Positions 9,133 to 17,517 of a stretch of 64,000 nt of DNA are shown in pieces. The notes under the pieces were generated by a model. The model did not search any database and was not told where the DNA came from. It was given only the letters and a program-made list of their open reading frames with translations. The translations under genes were made by a program, and so were the position numbers. The stretch's first letter is position 1. Every line of letters starts with the position of its first letter. Source of the DNA: Paenarthrobacter nicotinovorans (GTDB lineage Bacteria; Actinomycetota; Actinomycetes; Actinomycetales; Micrococcaceae); NCBI RefSeq assembly GCF_007670255.1, contig NZ_SZVS01000001.1:460501-524500 (forward strand). Reading direction: 5' to 3'.

Positions 9133-10176
9133 TCAGCCCCGCACTGAAGCCTTTGCCACACGTTTACCAACCCGCTTCAGCAACCCGTCGCGCCACGGCT
9201 GCATCCCTTGCGCCAGCGCGACGTTTCCCATGAGCGATGAGGCGAGCCTCAGCTGCTGGGTGCGAAGTACGCGCTTCCTGTTGTAGGCCCTGAGGGCTTC
9301 ATTTTTGGGAAGTTCGTTCAGGAGTGCTCCCAGGGTTACGGCGTCGATCAGCGCTTCGCAAGCACCCCGGCCAAGGTTCGGCGTCATGGCGTGGCACGCA
9401 TCCCCCACGAGCACCACATTTTCCCGTGTGTACCGGTTCATCGGCGGTGTCGTCCAGATGCGTTGTGCCAGGGAATTGCCAGGGGTCGCCTGGTTCAGAA
9501 CATCCCTGACGGCGTCCGAGTAGTTGGTGTACCTCCCCCGGGTGATCTCAAGTGCTTCCTGGACGTCTACCTTCTCCGGTCCAAGGTCGGAACGAAATGA
9601 TGCGTACCAGTTGGTTCCGCCTACGGCCGGGGCCAGCCCAAAGATCTCTCCCTTGCCCCAGTATTCGCCAACGTCCCCGGAGGCGGGCGTACCGGGAACA
9701 ACTCCCCTGACAGCCAGGAAAGGGGTGGGCCGTGCCGCACTCCGCCGGCCCCAGTGGCTTCGTCGGACGATACTGTTGACCCCGTCCGCCCCCACGGTCA
9801 ACCAGGCATTGCCCGGAGTAATTTCGGCCCTTCGGTAAACACGTTCCACGGAGGCCGGCACCGCAGAATCGAGCAACTTAAGGAGCTCGGGTCTGGCTAT
9901 GCCAACTACCCCTTCCCCTTCGATGGCCAGCAGGGCTTCACCCGTGGGGTCGCGCAGGGCTCCTGCGGTGATGATGGACCCACGGCTTCGAACGGCACCG
10001 AGGATCCCGATGTCAGACAAAGCACGTTGGGCCTCGCCCCACATGGCCAATGTTGTTCCCACGGCGGGCAGCTCGGGCCTCTGTTCGTACACGGTGACCT
10101 CGAACGCGCCCGGGTCGAGCCGTGCTGCGAGCGCCAAGCCAGCTATTCCACCGCCAATGATGTCCACTTTTTTCAT
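9133..10176 (-). CDS. FAD-dependent monooxygenase (PheA/TfdB-type FAD-binding fold)
   Basis: A class A flavoprotein hydroxylase of 347 aa. The N-terminal Rossmann motif GGGIAGLALAARL binds FAD, DGVN follows mid-protein, and the second FAD motif VLVGDACHAMTPNLGRGACEALIDA is intact. It should hydroxylate a small, probably aromatic or drug-like, molecule with NAD(P)H and O2; the substrate cannot be told. It is divergent from a TetR gene 52 nt away, with a perfect palindrome between them, so it is probably the TetR target. ATG 10176 is chosen over an in-frame GTG at 10182; neither has a clear ribosome site, so the transcript may be leaderless. Confidence 0.85.
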   Translation of the reverse strand: MKKVDIIGGGIAGLALAARLDPGAFEVTVYEQRPELPAVGTTLAMWGEAQRALSDIGILGAVRSRGSIITAGALRDPTGEALLAIEGEGVVGIARPELLKLLDSAVPASVERVYRRAEITPGNAWLTVGADGVNSIVRRSHWGRRSAARPTPFLAVRGVVPGTPASGDVGEYWGKGEIFGLAPAVGGTNWYASFRSDLGPEKVDVQEALEITRGRYTNYSDAVRDVLNQATPGNSLAQRIWTTPPMNRYTRENVVLVGDACHAMTPNLGRGACEALIDAVTLGALLNELPKNEALRAYNRKRVLRTQQLRLASSLMGNVALAQGMQPWRDGLLKRVGKRVAKASVRG

Positions 10177-10188
10177 GCGCACACTCTA

Positions 10189-10206
10189 CTACTACATTTG
10201 TAGTAG
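10189..10206. promoter_or_regulatory. Palindromic operator between monooxygenase and TetR genes
   Basis: CTACTACATTTGTAGTAG is a perfect palindrome (8-bp arms, 2-nt centre) in the divergent intergenic region. It starts 13 nt before the monooxygenase ATG and ends 28 nt before the TetR ATG, well placed to repress both promoters. The binding protein is presumed to be the adjacent TetR. Confidence 0.78.
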
Positions 10207-10234
10207 AGATAGGTCCGGGAGCTAGACTTTCGCC

Positions 10235-10771
10235 ATGCCCGACCGCCGAACCCAGTTAGCAGATGCAGCGCTCGCCGTCGTTGCCGCCCAGGGCCTGAAG
10301 GGCCTCACCCACCGTGCCGTGGACGCACAGGCCGGAGTCGCCGTCGGGACAACGTCAAACTACTTCCGTAACCGCGCGACCTTGGTGGCTGCCGCCGTCG
10401 ACCGTGTTGAAGAGCTGGACAGCCTCCTGCTGCAGCAGGGCGCAAGGGAACGCCCGACGTCGGTCGCAGCAGTAGCAGAGCAGGTGGCCGGAGCAGTCAT
10501 GGGACTCGCACAGGAAAACGCCGGACTGACGAGGGCACGCTTCGTTTTCGCGCTGGACCAGCCGGAGGTAGTGGCGGCCGGACACGAGCGGCTGGTATCG
10601 GCGTTGGCACAGCTGCTCGAGGCCATGGGGGTGACGGAACCGAGGGCGCGGGCAGAAGCGGTTTCCGATTACAGCGACGGCCTGGTCCTGCACCTGCTGA
10701 CCTCGAGGAAGGGCCAGGGCATCAGCAAGGAAAGGGTGGCGGAAAACATCAAGCGGCTCTTGGAGGCTTGA
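10235..10771 (+). CDS. TetR family transcriptional regulator
   Basis: A 178-aa one-component repressor. The helix-turn-helix is clear in residues ~8-52 (LADAALAVVAAQGLKGLTHR, then AVGTTSNYFRNRATLVAAAV), and the C-terminal half is an all-helical ligand domain. It likely controls the divergent FAD monooxygenase and itself through the palindrome at 10189-10206. The ligand is probably the monooxygenase substrate or a relative; this is inferred. Confidence 0.88.
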   Translation: MPDRRTQLADAALAVVAAQGLKGLTHRAVDAQAGVAVGTTSNYFRNRATLVAAAVDRVEELDSLLLQQGARERPTSVAAVAEQVAGAVMGLAQENAGLTRARFVFALDQPEVVAAGHERLVSALAQLLEAMGVTEPRARAEAVSDYSDGLVLHLLTSRKGQGISKERVAENIKRLLEA

Positions 10772-10827
10772 GCAAAGGATCACCTGCAGGGGTGGACGGC
10801 AGCGGGTCCGCAGAGCAGGATTGTGCC

Positions 10828-11217
10828 ATGAGTACCAATGAGGCATTCCTGAAGCAGGTCAACATCTCAGCCGCTGATGACAACCTGGTGGCGAGGTTCG
10901 AAATTGACGGCAACATCCCAGGCTCCGGCGCTTATGTCGTGGGCCTTGTTGCTGCCAGTGAAGACTACTCCTCGCAGCGAAGGCTCGGCATCGAGTTCAT
11001 GAACGGCGAGGCGATCTCGTTCTACTCCTTCAACCATTCCCTCAGCGCGGAGGAAAACTACGACATCAAAGGCGTAGAGCACTCGGGCAACGTCATCACC
11101 GGGAACTTTCCCATGTCCGCCATCCACGGACTCAGCAAAGGCCACGTGATGACGGCGTTCAGTGAAGCTGATGGCCGTGAGTTCCAATCCGGCGTGCCCG
11201 TCAATGAAGCCCTCTGA
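10828..11217 (+). CDS. Hypothetical protein
   Basis: I do not recognise this 129-aa protein. It begins MSTNEAFLKQVNISAADDN, and alternation of hydrophobic and polar residues suggests a beta-rich fold. There is no signal peptide or membrane segment. I chose ATG 10828 with AGGA about 8 nt upstream. A longer form could begin at TTG 10768, overlapping the TetR stop codon by 4 nt, but its first 20 residues look non-coding. It may share the TetR transcript. Confidence 0.65.
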   Translation: MSTNEAFLKQVNISAADDNLVARFEIDGNIPGSGAYVVGLVAASEDYSSQRRLGIEFMNGEAISFYSFNHSLSAEENYDIKGVEHSGNVITGNFPMSAIHGLSKGHVMTAFSEADGREFQSGVPVNEAL

Positions 11218-11238
11218 GGCCTGGAAATCCTCTGAAGC

Positions 11239-12003
11239 CTAGAACAGGCCCTCCACGGGTTCGATAAGCTCCGGAGAGTTGTTGCGGACATTCCCGACGG
11301 CGGCCCCCACCGGGTCCAGCGTCCAATCGGCAGCTGCGTCGTGCGCCCTTGAACGGACCATGTCCACGAGCCCTGCGGCATCCTTTTCCCGCGGATCAAG
11401 CCACGCTTCCATCGTCTCCGTACTCATGGGCAGGGGAACGCGATCATGAAGGGATGTCAGTTCATCGAACACCGAGGCACTGCGCCGTGTCCGTGCTGAG
11501 TCCGCCGTCGGGGTATCCGCGGTCAAAATGGACATCGACAGCAACCAACGGGCGGGATCGTCCGGGGACGCACTCTGGTCCCGCCACCACTCATACAAAC
11601 CCGCGAACACCAAGCCGTGTCCGTCGACGGGATGGACATAGTAGGGCTGCTTGTTCTTGCCCTCGCCCTTCTTCCACTCGTAATAGCCATCGGCCGGTAC
11701 CGCGCACCGCCGGGCTACGGCAGCCTTCTTGAAGGAAGGTTTCTCCAGAAGTGTTTCACTGCGCGCGTTGATCAAGCGGGCGCCACCTTTGGGATCCTTG
11801 GCCCAGGAGGGCACCAATCCCCACTTGGCCACGTGAAGCTGCCTCTTGACGTCGTCATCGACCAGCCGTTCCAGCACGATCGGGACCGCATCCGTCGGGG
11901 CAACGTTCCACGACTTCTCCAAGGCAATCTCGTTCTCAAGCTCAGCGTCAAAATCGGCGAGCAAATCTCCCACCGCACGGGCCATAACGTAACGTCCACA
12001 CAT
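11239..12003 (-). CDS. SOS response-associated peptidase (SRAP, YedK/HMCES-like)
   Basis: A 254-aa SRAP-domain protein. Members crosslink to abasic sites in single-stranded DNA through the Cys2 that follows the start Met, forming a protective thiazolidine. The key features are present: Cys2 in MCGRYVM, the Asn in WNVAPTD, the Glu in DGYYEWKK and the His in LHDRVPLPMS. The start ATG 12003 is fixed because Cys must be residue 2 after Met removal. It stands alone on this strand, convergent with the small gene at 10828. No SOS box is visible upstream. Confidence 0.92.
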   Translation of the reverse strand: MCGRYVMARAVGDLLADFDAELENEIALEKSWNVAPTDAVPIVLERLVDDDVKRQLHVAKWGLVPSWAKDPKGGARLINARSETLLEKPSFKKAAVARRCAVPADGYYEWKKGEGKNKQPYYVHPVDGHGLVFAGLYEWWRDQSASPDDPARWLLSMSILTADTPTADSARTRRSASVFDELTSLHDRVPLPMSTETMEAWLDPREKDAAGLVDMVRSRAHDAAADWTLDPVGAAVGNVRNNSPELIEPVEGLF

Positions 12004-12150
12004 GGCAACAGTCTGCCCTTTCCCCCGAATTCACACCAGCACAACCGTGTGACGTAACGCGGGTCGGCGGCCACACGGGAATTATTCTGCGCCGGGTTAC
12101 CGTTATGGGGAACGAAACACCCCGCGCAAACAACAACTGAGGAGAGCTCT

Positions 12151-12408
12151 GTGGACTTCACTCCCGACTCCGGCACCATCACCATGTTCTCGACCACCTG
12201 GTGCGGTTACTGCAACCGCCTGAAGAAGCAGCTCGATGCCAAGGGCATCGGCTACACCGAGATCAACATCGAAGAAGTGGATGGCACGGCCGAGCTCGTC
12301 GAGCAGCTCAACGGAGGCAACCGCACCGTACCCACCGTGCTCTTCCCGGATGGCACGGCTGCCACCAACCCCTCAGCATCCGAGGTCGAGAGCCGTCTGG
12401 CTGCCTAA
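12151..12408 (+). CDS. mrx1: Mycoredoxin (glutaredoxin-like)
   Basis: An 85-aa thioredoxin-fold protein with the active site CGYC (residues 18-21), the sequence typical of mycoredoxin-1, and the cis-Pro segment TVPTVLFPDG. It should reduce mycothiol-mixed disulfides on proteins, with electrons from mycothiol. The GTG start at 12151 follows GAGGAG with good spacing. Its position just before the mycothiol-dependent dehydrogenase gene supports a mycothiol role rather than glutaredoxin or NrdH activity. Confidence 0.85.
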   Translation: MDFTPDSGTITMFSTTWCGYCNRLKKQLDAKGIGYTEINIEEVDGTAELVEQLNGGNRTVPTVLFPDGTAATNPSASEVESRLAA

Positions 12409-12426
12409 AGTGCCGACGTAACCCGC

Positions 12427-12503
12427 GCAGGGCCCGCACGGAACAAACCACGTACTGTCTCTCACCTGTGATAGACAGAATGGGAATCCGTAGCGGGCCC
12501 TGC
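12427..12503 (+). other. Predicted structured leader before mscR
   Basis: An 11-bp perfect inverted repeat (12427-12437, gcagggcccgc, with 12493-12503) encloses a second 6-bp hairpin (12455-12460 ctgtct with 12473-12478). The element lies between the mycoredoxin and mycothiol dehydrogenase genes, ending 58 nt before the latter's start. No T-run follows, so it is not an ordinary terminator. It could be a structured 5' leader, an attenuator or coincidental dyads; I do not recognise a known riboswitch class. Confidence 0.45.
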
Positions 12504-12561
12504 TGCATTAACCGTGCACCAACCGGGCCTGCCCTCCGCGAGTCCGAAGGGAACCACACCA

Positions 12562-13647
12562 ATGGTCCACGCAGTCAAAGGCGTCGTCGTCCGCTCCAAA
12601 GGCGCACCCGCAACCCTCGAAACCGTCCTTGTTCCCGAACCCGGCCCAGGCGAGGCTTTGGTGGACATCCTCACCAGCGGCGTCTGCCACACCGACCTCC
12701 ATTACAAGCTCGGAGGCATCAGCGACGACTTCCCGTTCCTGCTCGGCCACGAAGCTACCGGCGTCGTCAGCGCAGTGGGTCCCGACGTCACCGACGTTGC
12801 CCCCGGCGACCGCGTCGTCCTGAACTGGCGCGCTGTCTGCGGCAACTGCCGCGCCTGTAAGCGCGGCGAACCCCAGTACTGCTTCAACACCCACAACGCC
12901 ACCCAGAAAATGACCCTTGAGGACGGCACGGAACTGTCCCCGGCGCTGGGCATCGGCGCTTTCATCGAAAAGACCCTCGTCGCAGCCGGACAATGCACCA
13001 AGGTCGACCCCGAAGCCGATGCCGCCGCCGTCGGCCTGCTCGGCTGCGGTGTCATGGCGGGCCTCGGCGCCGCACTGAACACCGGAGGCGTCAAGCGTGG
13101 CGACTCAGTAGCAGTCATCGGCTGCGGAGGCGTGGGCGTGGCGGCCATTGCCGGCGCTGCGCTCGCCGGGGCCACCACCATCATCGCCGTCGACATCGAC
13201 GCCAAGAAGCTCGAACGCGCCAAGGACCTCGGCGCAACGCACACGGTTGATTCCTCCGCAGGCGATCCTGTCGAAGAAATCCGTGCGCTCACCGGTGGCT
13301 TTGGCGCAGACGTGGTGATTGACGCCGTCGGGCGCCCCGAAACGTACAAGCAGGCCTTCTACGCCCGCGACCTCGCAGGTACCGTGGTCCTCGTCGGCGT
13401 TCCCACGCCGGAGATGACGCTGGAACTGCCCTTGCTGGACGTGTTCGGCCGCGGCGGCTCCCTCAAATCGTCCTGGTACGGCGACTGCCTGCCCTCCCGC
13501 GATTTCCCCATGCTGGTGGACCTCTACAAGCAGGGCAAGCTGGACCTGGACGCCTTTGTCACCGAGCGGATCTCCATCGACCAGGTTGAAGAGGCATTCG
13601 ACAAGATGCACCACGGCGCTGTCCTGCGATCGGTGGTTGAGCTGTGA
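12562..13647 (+). CDS. mscR: S-(hydroxymethyl)mycothiol dehydrogenase
   Basis: A 361-aa zinc-dependent medium-chain dehydrogenase that oxidises the formaldehyde-mycothiol adduct with NAD+ (mycothiol-dependent formaldehyde dehydrogenase; relatives also reduce S-nitrosomycothiol). Catalytic zinc ligands include C42 (GVCHTD) and H63 (GHEATG). The structural zinc lobe has C93, C96, C99 and C107. The NAD-binding motif GCGGVGVAA is near residue 190. I chose ATG 12562 with AAGGGA upstream; an upstream GTG extension to 12514 has no support. It overlaps the following metallo-hydrolase by 4 nt, the same pairing as Rv2259-Rv2260 in Mycobacterium tuberculosis. Confidence 0.92.
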   Translation: MVHAVKGVVVRSKGAPATLETVLVPEPGPGEALVDILTSGVCHTDLHYKLGGISDDFPFLLGHEATGVVSAVGPDVTDVAPGDRVVLNWRAVCGNCRACKRGEPQYCFNTHNATQKMTLEDGTELSPALGIGAFIEKTLVAAGQCTKVDPEADAAAVGLLGCGVMAGLGAALNTGGVKRGDSVAVIGCGGVGVAAIAGAALAGATTIIAVDIDAKKLERAKDLGATHTVDSSAGDPVEEIRALTGGFGADVVIDAVGRPETYKQAFYARDLAGTVVLVGVPTPEMTLELPLLDVFGRGGSLKSSWYGDCLPSRDFPMLVDLYKQGKLDLDAFVTERISIDQVEEAFDKMHHGAVLRSVVEL

Positions 13648-14282
13648 GCGCCGCCAACCTCACGATTGAAAATGTTGTCACGTCCGGGACGTTTTCGTTG
13701 GACGGCGGCACTTGGGACGTGGACAACAACGTCTGGATCATTGGGGACGATTCCGAGTGCATCGTCATAGACCCCGCCCACAACCCCGCAGCGGTTGTGG
13801 ACGCCGTCAACGGCCGGACCGTCAAAGCCATCCTGCTCACCCACGGCCACGATGACCACATCCGGTACGCCGGCGAGTTCCGCGAACTCGTCAAGGCACC
13901 GGTCTACCTGCACAAGGAAGACTGGATGCTGTGGCATGCCGTCTTCCCGGGGGTCGATCCTGACAACTCGATCTCGGACGGAGACACGTTCGAAGTCGCC
14001 GGAGGAATCCTCACAGCCGTGCACACGCCGGGGCATTCGCCGGGATCCGTGTCGTTCCTCCTGCCCAGTGAAGGCACCCTCTTCAGCGGGGATACGCTCT
14101 TCCACGGCGGCCCCGGAGCAACAGGGCGTTCCTACAGCGACTTCCCCACCATCATCGAGTCCATCAAGACCAAACTCCTGACTCTGCCGGAGGAGACTGT
14201 GGTACGCACCGGCCACGGAGACAGCACCACGATCGGCGCGGAGAAGCCGCAGCTCGATGAGTGGATAGCACGCGGCCACTGA
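13644..14282 (+). CDS. MBL-fold metallo-hydrolase
   Basis: A 212-aa metallo-beta-lactamase-fold hydrolase. The zinc motif HGHDDH lies near residue 70, followed by [17 protein letters not shown] and a terminal GHGDSTT, the glyoxalase II-like ligand set. The GTG start overlaps the mscR stop by 4 nt, so the two are translationally coupled. By analogy with glutathione systems, where a dehydrogenase is paired with a thioester hydrolase, it is a good candidate to hydrolyse S-formylmycothiol; that is inference. A hairpin terminator follows at 14310-14348. Confidence 0.85.
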   Translation: MSAANLTIENVVTSGTFSLDGGTWDVDNNVWIIGDDSECIVIDPAHNPAAVVDAVNGRTVKAILLTHGHDDHIRYAGEFRELVKAPVYLHKEDWMLWHAVFPGVDPDNSISDGDTFEVAGGILTAVHTPGHSPGSVSFLLPSEGTLFSGDTLFHGGPGATGRSYSDFPTIIESIKTKLLTLPEETVVRTGHGDSTTIGAEKPQLDEWIARGH

Positions 14283-14309
14283 GCGGGGCGCGCAGCAGTC
14301 CACAAACCA

Positions 14310-14348
14310 AAACGGCCACCGCCCACAACGTCAGGGGGGTGGCCGTTT
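14310..14348. terminator. Hairpin between convergent genes
   Basis: AAACGGCCACC (14310-14320) pairs perfectly with 14338-14348 across a 17-nt loop, between the MBL hydrolase and the convergent lipoate-ligase-like gene. The arms end in AAA/TTT, which fits bidirectional termination. Confidence 0.7.
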
Positions 14349-14377
14349 GGCTTGGCAGCACCCAAGAAGCAGCGCGA

Positions 14378-15127
14378 TCAGCCCAGAAGGGTGCTGAAGT
14401 CGCCGTCCACGACGTCCGCATAGCCGCGGTAAGCGTCCACCACCGCTGCCTCCACAGCGGCTACGTCAAGGTGGGGCAGCAAGTCGTTGGCGGCACCTGC
14501 GGTCGCCGGATCCCAGTCCAGGCCCAGCGCCTCATAGCTGGCCGTCAAGACATCGCGGATGGGACCGGAATTCTCCACCACCACCACGGAACTGAACAAC
14601 CAGGCACCGGAGACGACGCGTTGGGCAGTGCCAATCAGTTTGATCCTGTGCGCGGGAAAATCAGGATCCTCGCCGTGGACGCTGAACTCGCCGGGGCAGT
14701 ACTCCCCCGGGATCTCGCCGACGGCGGCATGTACGCCGACACTGCGAAGCGCACCGGCCAGCAGCTCGCCGAAGTCGGAGAAACGCGCCTTTGCGCGGAC
14801 AATGGCGTCGGGGTGCGGCTCGATGTGGTCAATCACCAGCGTCCCTTGGTGATAGGCAGCTGCCCTGCCCCCGGCCTTGCGGACCAGCGGCTCAAAGCCA
14901 CGTTCCCTGCACGCCTCTTCGGCAGCAGCGAAGCCTGGCAGGTTGGCATCCCGCTGGCCGAAAGCAACAGTGGGTTGCGGCCGGTACAAACGAAGCGAGG
15001 GCCCCAACTGACCGCCGCGGGCACGCTTGAGCAGCTCCAGGGCAAAGTCGAGGTCGCCTGCAGCGCCAAAGGACTCCTGCTGCCGGTAGACGGTGAGCTG
15101 CTTGCCGGAGGCTGCGGCTTCGTGCAT
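14378..15127 (-). CDS. Lipoate--protein ligase family protein
   Basis: A 249-aa protein of the biotin/lipoate ligase (LplA/LipM) fold. The lipoyl-binding loop appears as VRKAGGRAAAYHQGTLVID, close to the canonical RRxTGGGxVxHxxG, and the likely catalytic lysine is in HRIKLIGTAQR. It probably attaches or transfers lipoate/octanoate to dehydrogenase E2 or GcvH, but whether it is a ligase, octanoyltransferase or amidotransferase is unclear; the altered TGGG makes a paralogue with a changed role possible. Its ATG overlaps the stop of the thioesterase gene (TGATG), so they form an operon. Confidence 0.78.
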   Translation of the reverse strand: MHEAAASGKQLTVYRQQESFGAAGDLDFALELLKRARGGQLGPSLRLYRPQPTVAFGQRDANLPGFAAAEEACRERGFEPLVRKAGGRAAAYHQGTLVIDHIEPHPDAIVRAKARFSDFGELLAGALRSVGVHAAVGEIPGEYCPGEFSVHGEDPDFPAHRIKLIGTAQRVVSGAWLFSSVVVVENSGPIRDVLTASYEALGLDWDPATAGAANDLLPHLDVAAVEAAVVDAYRGYADVVDGDFSTLLG

Positions 15128-15930
15128 CAGCTCTTCCTCAACGTCAGGATCTGCTCGGCCCTGCCGAACGGCCCATCAATGTCGTGCAACACTGTCGACG
15201 TCAAACCAATGCCATCGGCGCCGAAAGAGACCTTATTGTCCAGTCCAAGCCATTCGCCCGCCGGTGCGCGGTACATGTGGATCTGCAGGTCCACGTTCGG
15301 GAAGATGTAGCTGTCTATGCCCGGAGGGACACGAGCGGCGATGCCGTTGGCCGTGTCCACGAGGCCCATCAACCGCGCAAGGTCAGTGCTGTCCGCCCGA
15401 TCGGTCAGGGGGTGCGAGGTCCGGATCCATACCCTGCCCGATCCCGGGCGGTGCCCTTCGGCGATGCGCATCTCCAGGGAGCGGATGTATCCGCCCGGCC
15501 AAACACTGGCCCCGTCCCAAGGCTTGCATTCATCCGGTGCGGGCATCGGTTCGTCCTCGACCGCGGCCACAGCACTGGTATCGCTCGTGATCATGCGCCA
15601 AGCGGCGGCCCGGATGGCTACGCGCCCTCCGGCGGAAAGCTCGGCCTGGATCAGTTCAATGGTCTTCCCCGGCCTCAACGTTGAGGTGGTGATCTGAAAC
15701 TCTCCGCCGGGGATCAGACCAAGGATTTCGTAGCTGATCCGGGCAAGCCGGACATCATCCCTGGGCTCATGCCGCACAAGGGCATCGGCGAGGATTCCCG
15801 AGGCCGGCGCCATGTGTTGTTCGTGAGGATTCCAGGCGCCTTGGGCATGAATCGTGGAACGGAAACGGCCACCGCCCAACGATTCGTAATAGAAAACGCC
15901 GTCCGCCAGTTCCGGTAATGCAGTAGTCAA
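15127..15930 (-). CDS. Acyl-CoA thioesterase-like protein (double hotdog)
   Basis: A 267-aa protein with the architecture of TesB-type double-hotdog thioesterases. The first half carries FRSTIHAQGAWNPHEQHMAPASGILADALV and the second ends in NVDLQIHMYRAPAGEWLGLDNKVSFGADGIGLTSTVLHD, the usual C-terminal hotdog signature. It likely hydrolyses an acyl-CoA. It is upstream of and overlaps the lipoate-ligase-like gene by 1 nt, suggesting a shared acyl-group theme; the substrate is unknown. Confidence 0.8.
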   Translation of the reverse strand: MTTALPELADGVFYYESLGGGRFRSTIHAQGAWNPHEQHMAPASGILADALVRHEPRDDVRLARISYEILGLIPGGEFQITTSTLRPGKTIELIQAELSAGGRVAIRAAAWRMITSDTSAVAAVEDEPMPAPDECKPWDGASVWPGGYIRSLEMRIAEGHRPGSGRVWIRTSHPLTDRADSTDLARLMGLVDTANGIAARVPPGIDSYIFPNVDLQIHMYRAPAGEWLGLDNKVSFGADGIGLTSTVLHDIDGPFGRAEQILTLRKS

Positions 15931-15961
15931 CCCGAGCCTTTCGCCGATGCAGCAGTAGAAC

Positions 15962-16438
15962 TCAGACCACTGTATCCGCTGATTTGCCTGCCGCCCGACG
16001 CTTGCGGATCACAACAATCCAGACAACCACGACAGCCGCCACGGCGACGCCCACCGCGGCCCCAACAGGCGACCCCGCGGCAACCGCCAGCCAGGCCTCC
16101 AGCGCCGCAAGTCCGATGGTGGCGTACAGGAGCGCCCAAACGACGGACCCAATAATGGCCGCGGGGAGATATCTCCGAAGGGGCATGCGTGCGGCGCCGG
16201 CTGCCAGATTGATCGCGGTCTGGAGGCCGATGGTAAGGAAGGAAAGAACGACGGCGTACGGTCCCAACCGCTGTATGAGGGCTTGGGCCCGGGCTGCTTT
16301 GGGGCGTTGGAGCGAGGTCCCGTAACGGGTGTGCGCGAATCCGGCGACAGCACCACGGCCGATCCAGTACGTGACATTGACGCGGATCATGACAATGGCG
16401 AAGAGCGCTGCAAGGGCAACGCCGAAGGGCAAACTCAT
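15962..16438 (-). CDS. VTT/DedA-type membrane protein
   Basis: A small (158-aa) multi-span membrane protein with a VTT (DedA-like) domain. Several hydrophobic helices are visible, with the characteristic amphipathic re-entrant region (RLGPYAVVLSFLTIGLQTAINLAAGAARMPLRRYLPA) and a basic C-terminal tail. DedA proteins are implicated in phospholipid flipping and membrane homeostasis; the exact role here is unknown. ATG 16438 is preferred; an in-frame GTG at 16450 would add four residues. An iron-box-like site begins 17 nt upstream of the ATG. Confidence 0.78.
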   Translation of the reverse strand: MSLPFGVALAALFAIVMIRVNVTYWIGRGAVAGFAHTRYGTSLQRPKAARAQALIQRLGPYAVVLSFLTIGLQTAINLAAGAARMPLRRYLPAAIIGSVVWALLYATIGLAALEAWLAVAAGSPVGAAVGVAVAAVVVVWIVVIRKRRAAGKSADTVV

Positions 16439-16455
16439 GATCTGGTCCACCCGAC

Positions 16456-16474
16456 TTAGGCTACCCTAAGCCAA
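16456..16474. promoter_or_regulatory. Candidate DtxR/IdeR iron box
   Basis: TTAGGCTACCCTAAGCCAA matches 15 of 19 positions of the DtxR/IdeR consensus TTAGGTTAGSCTAACCTAA. It lies between the divergent VTT-protein and coiled-coil-protein genes, immediately upstream of the former, where a bound repressor would block its promoter. The match count was made by eye. Confidence 0.5.
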
Positions 16475-16530
16475 CGTTCCACGAAGATTCGCTCCCGGCA
16501 ACGGCTGAGGGTGGACCCTAGGATGGGTTC

Positions 16531-17517
16531 ATGGATCTCAGCGAGGCCGCCCAGGAGCTGTACGCAGTACTGCCGCGCGACTTCACCTCCGAGCGGACAT
16601 CCTTGGTGCGCGCGGCCAAGGAATCCGGCCAGAAGGAGCTCGCCCAGGAGATCGGCCGCCTCCCCAAGCCAGCCGCAGGGGCCTGGGCCATCAACATGCT
16701 CGCAGTCCACAAGCCCGAGGTGATTGACGGCGTCGTGCGTTTTGGCGCGTCGCTCCGAAGCGCCCAGGAAGAATCGGACGCCGAAGCTTTCCGGGAACTG
16801 AGCCAGCAACGGCAGGGCCAACTGACGGCGGCCGTTCACGCCGCCAAGGACCTTGCCGAAGAGCTTGGCGCGCCCCTGAGCGCCGCGGCGGCATCTGACG
16901 CGGAACAAACCCTGCGGGCCGCCATGGCCGACGCCGGAGCTGCGCGGGCAGTGGCGACCGGCCGACTGGTGCGGGGGCTGAGCGGGAGCGGCTTCGAATC
17001 TGTCGACATCACCGACGCCGTCGCGGCAGCTGGACCAGAGGATGCGGTTGGCGGTGAGGAGCGCAACCCCGCTCCGGCCACAGCGCGAAGGACGAAAGCC
17101 GCAGCCGGCGAAGAAAAGCCGGGCTCCACGGCTCGTTCAAAGAACAGCCCGCCGGCTAAAACAAAAGATCCCAAGGAACAGGCCACGTCGCTGGCCGAAC
17201 GCCGTGCCGCAAAGCGGCAGGCTGCGTTGCAGGAAGCGCAGGACGAGTTCGACGCAGCGGACCGCGAGGCCCGGCACGCGGAACATCAGGCATCCTCGGC
17301 CTGGGATGTCGTCAATGAGCTCGCCCGCCGTCGCTCGGATGTCGAGTCTGAAATTTCCGAGGTGAAGAAGAAGCTTGCCTCCCTGGAGGCCGATCTCATT
17401 GGCATTACGAGGGATGCCGAGTCCGCCGAATCCGACAAGAAACTTGCAGTCAGGACAGCCACGCAGCTCCGGCGCAGTGCTGACCAAGCACAACGCCGCG
17501 TCGACAGGCTTCGCTAG
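16531..17517 (+). CDS. Hypothetical coiled-coil protein
   Basis: An unrecognised 328-aa soluble protein. Residues ~1-165 are helical and Ala-rich (begins MDLSEAAQELYAVLPRDF). Residues ~170-225 form a disordered linker rich in Ala, Lys, Pro and Thr. The C-terminal ~100 residues are predicted coiled coil with charged heptads (VESEISEVKKKLASLEADL). There is no signal peptide or membrane segment. This architecture suggests a structural or scaffold role. Its stop codon shares the bases CTAG with the stop of the convergent FAD-Rieske gene (4-nt overlap), leaving no room for a terminator between them. Confidence 0.75.
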   Translation: MDLSEAAQELYAVLPRDFTSERTSLVRAAKESGQKELAQEIGRLPKPAAGAWAINMLAVHKPEVIDGVVRFGASLRSAQEESDAEAFRELSQQRQGQLTAAVHAAKDLAEELGAPLSAAAASDAEQTLRAAMADAGAARAVATGRLVRGLSGSGFESVDITDAVAAAGPEDAVGGEERNPAPATARRTKAAAGEEKPGSTARSKNSPPAKTKDPKEQATSLAERRAAKRQAALQEAQDEFDAADREARHAEHQASSAWDVVNELARRRSDVESEISEVKKKLASLEADLIGITRDAESAESDKKLAVRTATQLRRSADQAQRRVDRLR

